Origin: Candidatus Celerinatantimonas neptuna | GTDB taxonomy: Bacteria > Pseudomonadota > Gammaproteobacteria > Enterobacterales > Celerinatantimonadaceae | Length of the DNA stretch: 64,000 bases | Assembly: GCA_911810475.1 (NCBI GenBank) | Contig: OU461276.1 | Location: forward strand, 1-64,000 | Direction of reading: 5' to 3' | The notes under the pieces: model-generated | Seen by the model: only the letters and a program-made list of their open reading frames with translations | What the model was told of the DNA's origin: nothing | Databases searched by the model: none | Translations under genes and position numbers: made by a program | Part shown: positions 26,092-35,465 of the stretch, in pieces | Layout: each line of letters opens with the position of its first letter | How positions within the stretch are numbered: position 1 is the first letter of the stretch

Positions 26092-26475
26092 CCTGAGAGC
26101 TTCAGGCTCGACATTACGATACCCTCAAACCAAAGAGTAAATGACCTACTCTGATACCTTTTATACGATTCCATACTCTAAATAACCGCCTCCAGATAAA
26201 AACTCACCGATTCACTCGATGTCACAGCTTGAAAAACGCTCTTTTATTCAAAGAAAGATTCACCAATGCTGTATATAATCCCACCTACCTATGAGGTAAG
26301 AAATAATCAACAAAACATCCTCTTCTTTTTTATTGAATTTATCCCTAAATATTCGTTGTATACCCAAAATGAGAGGAATACAGTATAAAAGAGGTTAGAT
26401 AGGCTTTTTTACACCCACTCTGGTATAGAATTCAGTCAAACAGTCCAAATTTCTATTTTTTTCCCGAAAAAGAGG
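26092..26475. other. Intergenic region ychF-tRNA cluster
   Basis: About 385 AT-rich bases between the ychF terminator and the tRNA promoter. I find no ORF with a ribosome-binding site and no recognisable RNA gene. It could contain upstream elements for the tRNA promoter. Confidence 0.4.
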
Positions 26476-26504
26476 TTGACGCTCGATACCCTTATCAGCA
26501 TAAT
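26476..26504 (+). promoter_or_regulatory. Promoter of the tRNA cluster
   Basis: TTGACG (26476-26481) and CATAAT (26499-26504) are 17 nt apart, with the GC-rich discriminator ACGCGCCGC directly after the -10, the hallmark of stringently controlled stable-RNA promoters. The first tRNA begins 37 nt downstream. Confidence 0.75.
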
Positions 26505-26541
26505 ACGCGCCGCAGCAACGGAACAGTTGCTCGAAATTGTT

Positions 26542-26618
26542 GGCTATGTAGCTCAGCTGGTTAGAGCACAGCACTCATAATGCTGGGGTCGCAGGTTCAA
26601 GTCCCGCCATAGCCACCA
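26542..26618 (+). tRNA. metT: tRNA-Met (CAT), elongator
   Basis: A 77-nt gene with encoded CCA. The GGCTATG acceptor arm pairs with CATAGCC, the anticodon loop is CTCATAA, and the T-loop is GGTTCAAGTCC. It matches the elongator Met tRNA (metT/metU type), not the initiator. First gene of the cluster; identical to the copy at 26924-27000. Confidence 0.96.
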
Positions 26619-26635
26619 AGTCTCAAACTGGAAAT

Positions 26636-26720
26636 GCGGAAGTGGCGGAATTGGTAGACGCGCCAGATTTAGGTTCTGGTACCGTAAGGTGTGAGAGTTC
26701 AAGTCTCTCTTTCCGCACCA
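26636..26720 (+). tRNA. leuW: tRNA-Leu (TAG)
   Basis: An 85-nt class II tRNA with encoded CCA. The acceptor arm GCGGAAG pairs with CTTTCCGC-type 3' strand, the anticodon loop is TTTAGGT (anticodon TAG) and a long variable arm (TACCGTAAGGTG) is present. It corresponds to E. coli leuW in the same position of the met-leu-gln cluster. Confidence 0.96.
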
Positions 26721-26734
26721 TTTTCAGGCTCTGC

Positions 26735-26809
26735 AGGGGTATAGCCAAGCGGTAAGGCAACGGGTTTTGATCTCGTCATGCGCTGGTTCAAATCCAGCTA
26801 CCCCTGCCA
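26735..26809 (+). tRNA. glnU: tRNA-Gln (TTG), copy 1
   Basis: A 75-nt gene with encoded CCA: acceptor AGGGGTA pairs with TACCCCT, anticodon loop TTTTGAT (anticodon TTG). The first pair is A1-U72, a weak pair like the U1-A72 of E. coli tRNA-Gln that GlnRS melts. Identical to copy 2 at 26840-26914. Confidence 0.96.
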
Positions 26810-26839
26810 CTTTATTAAAAGTTGGTGGGACAATTTAAT

Positions 26840-26914
26840 AGGGGTATAGCCAAGCGGTAAGGCAACGGGTTTTGATCTCGTCATGCGCTGGTTCAAATCC
26901 AGCTACCCCTGCCA
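26840..26914 (+). tRNA. glnW: tRNA-Gln (TTG), copy 2
   Basis: Exact 75-nt duplicate of the gene at 26735-26809, separated from it by a 30-nt spacer that is not repeated. Anticodon TTG, CCA encoded. Confidence 0.96.
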
Positions 26915-26923
26915 ATTTCATGA

Positions 26924-27000
26924 GGCTATGTAGCTCAGCTGGTTAGAGCACAGCACTCATAATGCTGGGGTCGCAGGTTCAAGTCCCGCCATAGCCACCA
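26924..27000 (+). tRNA. metU: tRNA-Met (CAT), elongator, copy 2
   Basis: Exact 77-nt duplicate of the tRNA-Met gene at 26542-26618, 9 nt downstream of the second Gln tRNA. Same elongator identity with a CAT anticodon. Confidence 0.96.
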
Positions 27001-27043
27001 AATTGGTAACAACTTGATTTAATTAGAAAGTTTTCAAAATAAG

Positions 27044-27073
27044 TTGACTGTAATTGATTCCTGGAATTATAAT
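27044..27073 (+). promoter_or_regulatory. Internal promoter of the last tRNA-Gln
   Basis: TTGACT (27044-27049) and a perfect TATAAT (27068-27073) are 18 nt apart. They sit between the second Met tRNA and the Gln(CTG) tRNA and should give that tRNA separate expression. Confidence 0.7.
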
Positions 27074-27105
27074 CTCGCTCAACTTATTGCTCGTCAGAGC
27101 ACTGT

Positions 27106-27180
27106 AGGGGTATAGCCAAGTGGTAAGGCAACGGATTCTGATTCCGTCATTCGTTGGTTCGAGTCCAGCTACCCCTGCCA
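27106..27180 (+). tRNA. glnV: tRNA-Gln (CTG)
   Basis: A 75-nt gene with encoded CCA. The acceptor and most of the body match the two TTG genes, but the anticodon loop is TTCTGAT (CTG) and the anticodon stem differs. Has its own upstream promoter and is followed by a strong terminator. Confidence 0.96.
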
Positions 27181-27188
27181 CCTTTTAG

Positions 27189-27213
27189 AAAGGCCTGCAT
27201 AGCAGGCCTTTTG
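27189..27213 (+). terminator. Terminator of the tRNA cluster
   Basis: AAAGGCCTGC and GCAGGCCTTT form a 10-bp stem around a 3-nt ATA loop with TTTT at the end, just after the last tRNA. It can also serve the convergent ubiF transcript. Confidence 0.85.
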
Positions 27214-27262
27214 TCGTTCTACATATTCAAAACAAGCAGTATCTAATACTGCTTTTTCTGTC

Positions 27263-28426
27263 TTAGCGCCCCAATCCGACGGCATATCGCAATGCTTGCC
27301 GTTTCACCAAGCCCCCGTGTTGTGCTGCGAGCAGACCCAACCGGCGAAGCTGACCGATACAAGCATTTTCCGATGAAAATGCTTTATAAAACAGATCCAT
27401 CGTACTTTGCATCATCAGATTATCCAGTTTTCGCTGACGTTGATATTGACCAAGCCACTCTTTGGGATGGTGCTTCAAACCATATTTCTCGCAAAGCTGT
27501 AATAGTCGGGTAACATCTTTAAACCCGATATTCACTCCCTGCCCGGCCAAAGGATGAATCGTATGCGCAGCATCACCGGCTAATACGATGCGTCCTGAAA
27601 AATAGTGATGCGCATGTCGACGTGTCAATGGGAAGCTTGAGCAGTTCAATACTTCAAAATCCCCCGACAATGGCGGAAAATCCTGCTTAATCCGTAACTT
27701 GAGCGATTGCGCTGATAGCTTTTTAAGCTGGTTAACCTGAGAACACTGATCGTACCAGATCAAAGCTGCATATGAATCAAACAAAGGTAACAAAGCTCTT
27801 GGGCCACTCGGATGAAACTCTTGCCAGGTCAGAGGTGGTGCAGGTTCATCCAGTTTGATATTAATGCTCAGGCAATACTGACGATAATCCCATCCGCTTA
27901 TGCCAATCCCAACTTGTTGTCTGACCTGAGAATTCGCACCATCGGCGCCTATCAATAATTTTCCGAAAATAGTTTGATCACCGCACCGGATTCGGACATC
28001 ATTCTCACGACCTTGCAATTCCCAGTCACACCATTCTAATACGCTTACTTTTAACGCTTGAAAGCGTTCCCAAAGCGCTATCTGAACAATCCGGTTTTCA
28101 ATCATGTATCCCAGATGATCAGCACCAATTTCCTGACAATCAAAATGAACCCGCTCTGCCATTCCGGCTTCCCAGGTTTCAAGCCCTGTATATGGTGTCA
28201 GACGCATTGATTCAATTGCACTCCAGGCCCCAAGCTGACGAAGTAACTTCTCGCTTCCTAAACTGAACGCGGATAAACGTATATCTGGTTGACTATCCGC
28301 ATTAAATGCTTCTGGAGGATGAGATTCTAAGATGACGACCCGAAAACCCTGCATGGCCAGGCCACAAGCCAAAGAAGCACCAACCATGCCCCCACCAGCG
28401 ATAATGACATCAAATTCTTTTTCCAT
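27263..28426 (-). CDS. ubiF: UbiF-type ubiquinone FAD monooxygenase
   Basis: Aerobic hydroxylase for C6 of the demethoxyubiquinol ring in ubiquinone synthesis. The 387-aa flavoprotein has the FAD dinucleotide motif DVIIAGGGMVGASLACGLA, the middle LLIGADGANSQVRQQ (DG motif) and the C-terminal GRIVLAGDAAHTIHPLAGQGVNIGFKD. Position beside the Gln tRNAs and miaB identifies it as UbiF rather than UbiH or UbiI. Together with ubiTUV it gives the cell both oxygen-dependent and oxygen-independent routes. Confidence 0.9.
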   Translation of the reverse strand: MEKEFDVIIAGGGMVGASLACGLAMQGFRVVILESHPPEAFNADSQPDIRLSAFSLGSEKLLRQLGAWSAIESMRLTPYTGLETWEAGMAERVHFDCQEIGADHLGYMIENRIVQIALWERFQALKVSVLEWCDWELQGRENDVRIRCGDQTIFGKLLIGADGANSQVRQQVGIGISGWDYRQYCLSINIKLDEPAPPLTWQEFHPSGPRALLPLFDSYAALIWYDQCSQVNQLKKLSAQSLKLRIKQDFPPLSGDFEVLNCSSFPLTRRHAHHYFSGRIVLAGDAAHTIHPLAGQGVNIGFKDVTRLLQLCEKYGLKHHPKEWLGQYQRQRKLDNLMMQSTMDLFYKAFSSENACIGQLRRLGLLAAQHGGLVKRQALRYAVGLGR

Positions 28427-28841
28427 AAGGCAGTTATGACATTGAGTGGTAAAGTTTAAGTGTAACCTGATGACACGGCTCCCCCAAATACCCTGAGCAA
28501 TTTTATTTCCATAACTAACTTCAACGCGGGATAAGAAGTCACAATGAATAATGATTGATTCATGGTGGGCCAGCCTTGTTTTCTGATGTGGAATTGAAGG
28601 TCGAGTTCAAGGCAAATCTGAGCAGTCATAGTCATTCTATGGCAAGCAGATCTAACGACGAAATCAACTCTAATCCCTATCAGAAAAGGCTTTCTTATCC
28701 CGAGTTGAGGTTAACTATGTTATGAGTATACTATCTGAGCAACAAAAACCACCGCCAAAGATAAACATCTCCTAGTCAACCGCCCTTGAAAAAAGTAAAA
28801 TGTGTCCCCATTTTTTGAGTAAATAACGATTGAGTAAATGT
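28427..28841. other. Divergent ubiF / miaB intergenic region
   Basis: About 415 bases without a supportable gene. A candidate miaB promoter is TTGAGG (28705-28710) with TATACT (28727-28732), spacing 16. The rest shows no RNA family or repeat I recognise. Confidence 0.4.
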
Positions 28842-30272
28842 ATGGCCAAAAAACTGCATATTAAAACCTGGGGCTGCCAAATGAACGAATATGATTCATC
28901 CAAAATGGCAGAACTTTTGGATGCGACCAACGGCTATCAGCTGACAGAAGATCCGACAGAGGCGGATGTTCTCTTGCTCAATACGTGTTCAATCCGGGAA
29001 AAAGCTCAAGAAAAAGTATTCCATCAACTCGGTCGCTGGAAGCATCTAAAAGACAAGAAATCCGATCTGGTTATCGGTGTCGGCGGGTGTGTTGCTTCTC
29101 AAGAAGGGAACGCTATTCGTCACAGAGCACCTTTTGTTGATATCGTCTTTGGCCCTCAGACGCTACATCGTCTGCCAGAGATGATTAAAAAGGTTCGTCA
29201 GGAACATGGCTCAGTTGTCGATGTCAGCTTCCCTGAAATTGAAAAATTTGACCGTCTACCGGAACCAAAAGCTGAAGGCCCGACAGCCTTTGTTTCAGTC
29301 ATGGAAGGATGCAATAAATATTGTTCATTCTGTGTGGTCCCTTACACCCGCGGAGAAGAAATCAGTCGCCCACTGGATGATGTGCTTTACGAAATTGCCA
29401 CTCTGGCAGAACAGGGTGTTCGTGAAGTCAATTTGCTGGGACAAAATGTTAACGCCTACCGCGGTGAACAATATGACGGAACGATCTGCAGTTTCGCTGA
29501 ATTATTACGCTATGTGGCCGCTATAGACGGGATTGACCGGATCCGATTTACCACCAGCCACCCGATTGAATTTACCGACGATATTGTTGCAGTCTACGAA
29601 GATACACCAGAGCTGGTGAGCTTTTTACATCTGCCGGTGCAAAGTGGTTCGGACCGAATTCTTACCATGATGAAACGTCCACATACAGCTTTGGAATACA
29701 AATCGATTATCCGTAAACTACGTAAAGCTCGCCCGGATATTGAAATTAGTTCAGACTTTATTGTCGGCTTCCCCGGTGAGACAGATGCCGATTTTGAAGA
29801 AACGATGAAGTTAATCGAACAAGTAAATTTCGATATGAGCTTCAGTTTCATATATAGCCCAAGACCGGGCACTCCGGCAGCAGACTTACCGGATGATGTC
29901 TCTGAAGAGGCAAAAAAGCAACGCTTATACATTCTGCAAGATCGAATCAATCAACATGCAATGCAATTTAGCCGTAGAATGTTGAATACAGAACAGAGAA
30001 TATTAGTCGAAGGACCATCGAAAAAGAATCCAATGGAACTTCGAGGCCGGACAGACAACAACCGGGTTGTCAATTTCGAAGGGGTACCCGGGTTGATAGG
30101 CCAGTTTGTCGATGTCAAAATCACCGAGGTATTCCCAAATTCATTACGGGCAGAAGTCATTCGCACCGAAGCAGAAATGGAATTACGGACACATACATCA
30201 CCTTCGAGTATTATTGAAAAAAACGCGGCTAAACAAACTGATGAGTTGGGGGTTACAACTTTTACCCCTTAA
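28842..30272 (+). CDS. miaB: tRNA-2-methylthio-N6-isopentenyladenosine synthase
   Basis: Radical-SAM methylthiotransferase for A37 of tRNAs. UPF0004 cysteines include WGCQMN (C12), NTCSIRE and GGCVASQEG; the radical SAM triad is CNKYCSFC; the TRAM domain is at the C-terminus ([20 protein letters not shown]). I start at ATG 28842 ([13 protein letters not shown], like E. coli [13 protein letters not shown]); an in-frame TTG at 28830 is possible. Heads the miaB-ybeZ-ybeY-corC-lnt run. Confidence 0.96.
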   Translation: MAKKLHIKTWGCQMNEYDSSKMAELLDATNGYQLTEDPTEADVLLLNTCSIREKAQEKVFHQLGRWKHLKDKKSDLVIGVGGCVASQEGNAIRHRAPFVDIVFGPQTLHRLPEMIKKVRQEHGSVVDVSFPEIEKFDRLPEPKAEGPTAFVSVMEGCNKYCSFCVVPYTRGEEISRPLDDVLYEIATLAEQGVREVNLLGQNVNAYRGEQYDGTICSFAELLRYVAAIDGIDRIRFTTSHPIEFTDDIVAVYEDTPELVSFLHLPVQSGSDRILTMMKRPHTALEYKSIIRKLRKARPDIEISSDFIVGFPGETDADFEETMKLIEQVNFDMSFSFIYSPRPGTPAADLPDDVSEEAKKQRLYILQDRINQHAMQFSRRMLNTEQRILVEGPSKKNPMELRGRTDNNRVVNFEGVPGLIGQFVDVKITEVFPNSLRAEVIRTEAEMELRTHTSPSSIIEKNAAKQTDELGVTTFTP

Positions 30273-30349
30273 ACGATCCACCTAATGATGCTGTTCTAGC
30301 AGCATCATTAGATATCAAGGAGCAACAGCCATTTCGGCTTTGAGAAACA

Positions 30350-31369
30350 TTGACGACACAATTAAAAACTATTGAATTTCAACTTGAGCCAGCCGACAGC
30401 AAACGGCTTGCCAGTCTGGTGGGGCCTTTCGATGACAATTTACGCCAGTTAGAACGGCGTCTCGGGTTGGAAATCACCTATCACAATCACCACATCACAT
30501 TAGTCGGGCAACCATTACAGGCAGAAGCCGGTAAAAATATTTTAAAACGGCTGTATGTCGATACCCAACCCATCAAAGGACATGGTATTCCTTCACTGGA
30601 TCCCGAACAAGTTCATCTGGCAATCAAAGAGAGTGGTGTTTTAGAAATTGCTCAAAAAACCCGCTATCACGAACAACAGATCACAATTAAAACCAAACGT
30701 GGAATCATCAAACCACGGACACCCAACCAGGCCGATTATATCGGACGCATCTTAAATCATGATGTCACATTTGGTGTAGGTCCAGCCGGAACCGGGAAAA
30801 CCTATCTGGCCGTTGCCTGTGCAGTCGATGCGCTTGAACGCCAGGAAATTCGCCGGATCCTGCTCACCCGCCCAGCCGTTGAAGCCGGTGAAAAATTAGG
30901 CTTTCTTCCGGGAGATCTGAGCCAGAAAGTCGATCCGTATCTTCGGCCACTCTATGATGCACTATTTGAAATGTTAGGGTTTGAACGGGTTGAAAAACTA
31001 ATCGACCGTAATGTCATTGAAGTAGCACCATTGGCCTATATGCGAGGTCGTACGCTCAACGATGCATTTATTATTCTTGATGAAAGTCAGAATACGACTG
31101 TTGAACAAATGAAAATGTTCCTGACCCGTATCGGCTTTAACTCAAAAGCCGTTATTACAGGTGATATCACCCAAATAGACCTTCCCCGTCATCAGAATTC
31201 TGGTCTTCGCCATGCAATTCGGGTCCTGCGGGACGTCAAAACATTAAGTTTTCATTTTTTTAAATCGACTGATGTCGTCCGCCACCCGGTCGTTGCTCAG
31301 ATTGTCGAGGCCTATGAAGCATTTGATGAACAACAACGCCAAAAAGAACAACAAGAGGCATCCAAATGA
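30350..31369 (+). CDS. ybeZ: PhoH-like ATPase (YbeZ)
   Basis: Cytoplasmic P-loop ATPase of the PhoH family that works with YbeY in ribosome and rRNA maturation. The 339-aa protein has [15 protein letters not shown] and a Walker [11 protein letters not shown]. The start codon is TTG at 30350, in frame with [16 protein letters not shown], which matches the length of homologues; no strong Shine-Dalgarno precedes it. The stop overlaps the ybeY start by 4 nt. Confidence 0.94.
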   Translation: MTTQLKTIEFQLEPADSKRLASLVGPFDDNLRQLERRLGLEITYHNHHITLVGQPLQAEAGKNILKRLYVDTQPIKGHGIPSLDPEQVHLAIKESGVLEIAQKTRYHEQQITIKTKRGIIKPRTPNQADYIGRILNHDVTFGVGPAGTGKTYLAVACAVDALERQEIRRILLTRPAVEAGEKLGFLPGDLSQKVDPYLRPLYDALFEMLGFERVEKLIDRNVIEVAPLAYMRGRTLNDAFIILDESQNTTVEQMKMFLTRIGFNSKAVITGDITQIDLPRHQNSGLRHAIRVLRDVKTLSFHFFKSTDVVRHPVVAQIVEAYEAFDEQQRQKEQQEASK

Positions 31370-31836
31370 ATGCGTTTGTCGATCGACAACTTGCCTGTCC
31401 GGAACAGGGTTACCTGCCAAGTGAAGATGAGCTGACACGCTGGGCTAACGCGGCATTACAAGCCAATCAGCAAAGCGGTGAACTCACGATTCGTTTGGTT
31501 GCACCTGAAGAAAGTCAGTCACTGAATCATCAATACCGGGACAAAGATAAACCCACGAATGTCCTTTCATTTCCATTTGAGGCACCCCCTGGGATAGATC
31601 TGGGATTACTCGGTGATTTAGTCATTTGCCGGGATATTGTTGAGCAAGAAGCGCAGCAGCAAAACAAACCTTTAGCGCATCATTGGGCGCATATGGTTGT
31701 ACATGGGTGCCTGCATCTGCTAGGTTATGATCATATTGAGGAAGATCAGGCTGAAGAAATGGAATCGATGGAAATCGATATTTTAGCCACCCTGGGGATT
31801 GCGAACCCCTATCAGATTTCGCCTACGATGGAATAA
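31366..31836 (+). CDS. ybeY: Endoribonuclease YbeY
   Basis: Zinc-dependent endonuclease for 16S rRNA 3' maturation and ribosome quality control. The 156-aa protein has the three-His motif [15 protein letters not shown] (HxxxHxxxxxH) and the [16 protein letters not shown] block that precedes it. It overlaps ybeZ, with corC 10 nt downstream. Confidence 0.97.
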   Translation: MNAFVDRQLACPEQGYLPSEDELTRWANAALQANQQSGELTIRLVAPEESQSLNHQYRDKDKPTNVLSFPFEAPPGIDLGLLGDLVICRDIVEQEAQQQNKPLAHHWAHMVVHGCLHLLGYDHIEEDQAEEMESMEIDILATLGIANPYQISPTME

Positions 31837-31845
31837 TAACGGCCC

Positions 31846-32730
31846 ATGAGCGACGAAACCCCCCACTCTGGAAGCGGTTCTACCAAATCATGGCTCGACA
31901 AAGTCGGCCAATGGTTTCAGGGAGAACCGCAAAATAAACAAGAACTAGTCGACATCATTCAAGACGCAAATGAAAGAAAACTAATCGACCGCAGTACCAA
32001 AGAAATGATTGAAGGGGTATTGGAAGTCTCTGACTTACGGGTCAGGGATATTATGATTCCCCGCTCGCAAATGATCACTATCGACATAACAGAAACAGTC
32101 GAAAAGTTTTTACCGACCATCATTCACGCCGGCCACTCCCGCTTTCCAGTTATTAATGAAGATAAAGATCACGTAGAAGGGATCTTACTTGCAAAAGATC
32201 TGCTTCTTTATGGTTTTGATAATCATAGCAAAACTCTAGAATTGCCGGATGTCATCCGTCAAGCAGTTGTTGTACCCGAAAGTAAACGCGTCGATAAATT
32301 ACTCAAAGAATTTCGTTCTGAACGTTACCACATGGCCATTGTGGTCGATGAATTCGGTGGTGTCTCGGGACTTGTCACTATTGAAGATATTCTCGAATTA
32401 ATTGTTGGTGACATTGAAGATGAGTTTGTCAAAGGTCAGGAACTTCGTCAAAATATCCGGCGGATCAATAGTACGACGTTTGCAGTCAATGCGCTGACGG
32501 ATATTGACGATTTTAACGATGCCTTTCATTGTGAACTCAATGGGGATGATGTTGATGTCGATACCATTGGTGGTCTGGTCACTCATGCATTCGGTCATTT
32601 ACCGGCCCGGGGAGAAACCATTGCAATTGAAGGATTCCAGTTCAAAGTCAGCAGCTCTGACCGGAGACGGGTGATCCAATTGCAAGTTACCATCCCCGAA
32701 AATGATGATGAAAGTCAGGATGATAAGTAA
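31846..32730 (+). CDS. corC: CorC-family CBS-pair protein (YbeX)
   Basis: A 294-aa cytosolic protein with two CBS domains (RDIMIPRSQMITIDI to about residue 125; residues 130-190 the second) and a CorC/HlyC C-terminal domain (TTFAVNALTDIDDFNDAF). Linked to magnesium and cobalt homeostasis through CorA, and to ribosome function through its neighbour ybeY. It lacks the membrane DUF21 domain. Part of the miaB-lnt run; a large hairpin follows. Confidence 0.95.
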   Translation: MSDETPHSGSGSTKSWLDKVGQWFQGEPQNKQELVDIIQDANERKLIDRSTKEMIEGVLEVSDLRVRDIMIPRSQMITIDITETVEKFLPTIIHAGHSRFPVINEDKDHVEGILLAKDLLLYGFDNHSKTLELPDVIRQAVVVPESKRVDKLLKEFRSERYHMAIVVDEFGGVSGLVTIEDILELIVGDIEDEFVKGQELRQNIRRINSTTFAVNALTDIDDFNDAFHCELNGDDVDVDTIGGLVTHAFGHLPARGETIAIEGFQFKVSSSDRRRVIQLQVTIPENDDESQDDK

Positions 32731-32749
32731 TCCTTCTCTTTAAAGGCTC

Positions 32750-32797
32750 TTGATCTTTGGTGATTGAAATTTGTTTAAATCAAACACCAAAGATCAA
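32750..32797. repeat. 13-bp perfect inverted repeat after corC
   Basis: TTGATCTTTGGTG (32750-32762) is exactly repeated in reverse as CACCAAAGATCAA (32785-32797) with a 22-nt AT-rich loop. It lies 20 nt beyond corC, without a T-run. It may stabilise the 3' end of the corC message or be a protein-binding or repeat element. Confidence 0.6.
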
Positions 32798-32954
32798 CCT
32801 GCCAGCTTTGGCAAAAGCATGCCTTTTCCATTCAGTTACCCGGTCCGGATCTCTGACATATCAAAAAACTGACATAAAATAAACGCAATGTGTCATCGAT
32901 ATTTAGCACTTAATGTGATACATAAAGAACTTTCCTGTATTTTGTCTTGGCATA

Positions 32955-33236
32955 ATGATAAATAGCAGACTTTCTTCAGGCCGGGGAACAGATCAATATC
33001 AGCTATATCCATGTCAGACAGATGCACTTAAAATAGTTTTAGCTCTCTTAAGCTGTTTATCTTTGGTAGTGGTTTTGGCCGCTTTTTGCTGTTTATTCAT
33101 ACAAGTCAGGTTCTGTACCATGTGCTCATCTGCACGATCAAAGCCTGGCGGCAAAGAACTAAACACAAAACGCTGCCTGCGGGTTTATTTAATCACCCGG
33201 GGTCAACAAGCCCCAGAGATATTCGTTGATCCATAA
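32955..33236 (+). CDS. Doubtful 93-aa ORF with one hydrophobic segment
   Basis: Open frame ending 11 nt before the lnt start. It has one predicted membrane span and several cysteines. No ribosome-binding site precedes the ATG and no family is recognised. Most likely a chance frame in a leader, listed for completeness. Confidence 0.15.
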   Translation: MINSRLSSGRGTDQYQLYPCQTDALKIVLALLSCLSLVVVLAAFCCLFIQVRFCTMCSSARSKPGGKELNTKRCLRVYLITRGQQAPEIFVDP

Positions 33237-33247
33237 GGATTTCATCT

Positions 33248-34786
33248 GTGCTCAAAACACTTTCAATCTACTTACTGGCATTATTCGTGGGCTCTCTTAG
33301 CTCTTTTGCCTTTGCACCGTATCATCTTTGGCCTCTGCTCGTTATCGGATTCATTATCCTTCTTTGGATATTAGCCAAAACAGATTTTCCGTTCCGGGTC
33401 GGTTTTTGCTTCGCTCTGGGGTTTTATGCCGTAGGGCTAAGATGGGTACACGTTAGTATCTACAAATTTGGCGGGCTTCCGATTTCAGTTAGTTATATCG
33501 CAGTACTTCTGCTCGCAGCCTATCTGGCCTTGTATCCTGCGCTGTCCTGTTGGCTAGCCGCAAAATGGCCCAGAAAAAATTTAGGGTTTTCACTCTTCTG
33601 GTTTCCCGCCTGCTGGATGATCAGTGAATGGCTACGGGCTCATATCCTGACCGGTTTCCCATGGCTGATGCCGGGATATAGTCTGACCAATACACAGCTA
33701 AGCGATTATGCCAGCCTGTTTGGAGTCTATGGCGTCTCCCTGATTCTTTTATGGCTCAGTGCTGCTCTGTTTGAACTGACCCGCCACCCCAAACGTTATA
33801 AAATCCCGGCCCTGTCCATTATCGTGATATTAGCCGGTTCATTTTTCTTACGTCACGTACAGTTTACACACCCCCATCAGCCACTAAAAATTGCCCTTAT
33901 CCAGGGAAATGAGGCTATTGATACCAAATGGGCTCCCGAAAACCGTATCCCGACACTTAAGCGTTACTGGAACTTAACGCAAAAACAAACTGATTCCGAT
34001 GTTATTATCTGGCCTGAATCTGCTTTACCTGTCATTGAATACGATGCACAGGGTTATTTAAAAATGCTCGACAAATATATGCTCAAACGCCATCAGACCC
34101 TAATCACTGGCATTATTCATCAAAATCAGATTAATGGTCATTACTACAATGCCCTCGTCGTATTGGGACAAAAAACAAAGACCGGTACATCATCACCACT
34201 CTACCGATATAACGATTCTGACCGCTATTACAAACGTCATTTACTACCGATTGGCGAATTTGTTCCTTTTGCAAAATGGCTCAGACCACTGGCTAAATTA
34301 TTTGATCTACCGATGTCATCGTTTTCCAGAGGTTCAGACCATCAACCTGATATTCGTGTCAGGGGCCACCATTGGTTAAGCGCCATATGCTATGAAATTG
34401 CATTTGGCACCGAATTGCAACATTTGATCACACCCGATACGGATACTATTCTCACTATCAGTAATGATACCTGGTTTGGTCATTCTATCGGACCTGAACA
34501 GCATCTGCAGATTGCCCAAATGCGAGCCATAGAATTTCAACGTCCGGTGGTACGAGGCACCAATACCGGACTCACAGCGTTGATTAATTCACGAGGACAA
34601 ATCACCGCACTGCTGCCTACATATAAGACCGCCGTCTTACACGGAACAATTGTTCCAGCCACAGGTGAAACACCTTACCAACGTTGGGGGCTTGGACCAA
34701 TCTATCTGTATCTGGCGATCGCTCTATTAATCTTTATAAGGCAACGACGTCAATACGGTTTGGTCAAATCAAGCGGTCGCCGGTAA
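33248..34786 (+). CDS. lnt: Apolipoprotein N-acyltransferase
   Basis: Inner-membrane enzyme that adds the third acyl chain to lipoproteins. The 512-aa protein has about six N-terminal membrane helices, a nitrilase-like periplasmic domain with VIIWPESALPV (catalytic Glu) and LSAICYEIAFG (catalytic Cys), and a C-terminal helix. The start is GTG at 33248 with AAGGA about 8 nt upstream. Its 3' end overlaps the convergent ybeL gene by 37 nt. Confidence 0.96.
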   Translation: MLKTLSIYLLALFVGSLSSFAFAPYHLWPLLVIGFIILLWILAKTDFPFRVGFCFALGFYAVGLRWVHVSIYKFGGLPISVSYIAVLLLAAYLALYPALSCWLAAKWPRKNLGFSLFWFPACWMISEWLRAHILTGFPWLMPGYSLTNTQLSDYASLFGVYGVSLILLWLSAALFELTRHPKRYKIPALSIIVILAGSFFLRHVQFTHPHQPLKIALIQGNEAIDTKWAPENRIPTLKRYWNLTQKQTDSDVIIWPESALPVIEYDAQGYLKMLDKYMLKRHQTLITGIIHQNQINGHYYNALVVLGQKTKTGTSSPLYRYNDSDRYYKRHLLPIGEFVPFAKWLRPLAKLFDLPMSSFSRGSDHQPDIRVRGHHWLSAICYEIAFGTELQHLITPDTDTILTISNDTWFGHSIGPEQHLQIAQMRAIEFQRPVVRGTNTGLTALINSRGQITALLPTYKTAVLHGTIVPATGETPYQRWGLGPIYLYLAIALLIFIRQRRQYGLVKSSGRR

Positions 34787-35244
34787 AAACTTTGCCCACC
34801 ACAGTGTGGGCAAGCATCAATAATCTCAGGCTGCCAGAATTGTCTGATATTGCCGCATTGAGTGCATTCCAAAGCGCCTAACCCGATATAGTCGCCACAG
34901 TGATATGTTCCCTGATGCGAAAGTTCATCCCTGGCCTGCCTCCATTCAACCTGTGTTGTGTCACTCATGCGCACCAGCCAGCGCCAACAGCTATCCTTTA
35001 GATACCGCCAACCGGGCGAATCATCTAAATGAGACTCCTGAGAACGCCAATTTTGAAGATCCTGACGAACAGATTCGGCAATCAGCGCCCATTCGTCGCG
35101 TGTCAGATCACCTGCGGCCTTGAAATATCGTTCAGTCTGATCGACTATGTGGTTCAGCTGTCGTTGGCTATAATCACCCAATTCCGCCGCCTGTTCTTCA
35201 AGCTTGAGCAAAAAACGTCGATAACCTTCGGTCAAACGATTCAT
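34750..35244 (-). CDS. ybeL: YbeL-like zinc-ribbon protein
   Basis: A 164-aa protein of the YbeL (DUF1451) family. The C-terminal part has two CxxC pairs (GALECTQCGNIRQFWQPEIIDACPHCGGQSFYRR), a zinc ribbon; the N-terminal half is helical and acidic. Function is unknown. It sits between lnt and leuS as in relatives and is convergent with lnt, overlapping its last 37 nt. Confidence 0.85.
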   Translation of the reverse strand: MNRLTEGYRRFLLKLEEQAAELGDYSQRQLNHIVDQTERYFKAAGDLTRDEWALIAESVRQDLQNWRSQESHLDDSPGWRYLKDSCWRWLVRMSDTTQVEWRQARDELSHQGTYHCGDYIGLGALECTQCGNIRQFWQPEIIDACPHCGGQSFYRRPLDLTKPY

Positions 35245-35363
35245 CGTAATCCCCCCATCAGCGCATTTTCTTTGAGTATAGGGGATCTTTTATCATTACT
35301 GAATCACTGCTAACTATTGTTGTCTGATTCGGGAGTAGGTATTCTATAGGGCTTTAGAGTCTT

Positions 35364-35392
35364 TTGAATTTGAATGGTCTTATGCGTATAAA
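35364..35392 (+). promoter_or_regulatory. Candidate leuS promoter
   Basis: TTGAAT (35364-35369) and TATAAA (35387-35392) are 17 nt apart, about 75 nt before the leuS ATG. Upstream DNA is AT-rich. Confidence 0.5.
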
Positions 35393-35465
35393 AATTACCG
35401 ATAAACCAGCCAACTCAAACATAAGATTCAATAAAAATAATCTAATTTTCCGGAAATAATCACCC

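Larger units (their letters stand above)
32731..33247 (+). other. corC-lnt intergenic region
   Basis: About 515 bases, unusually long for a junction that is normally tight. It holds the 13-bp inverted repeat and an AT-rich stretch. The only open frame is 32955-33236 (93 aa), which has no Shine-Dalgarno, a hydrophobic middle (IVLALLSCLSLVVVLAAFCCLFI) and a Cys-rich basic end. I would not call it a gene on this evidence. Confidence 0.4.
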
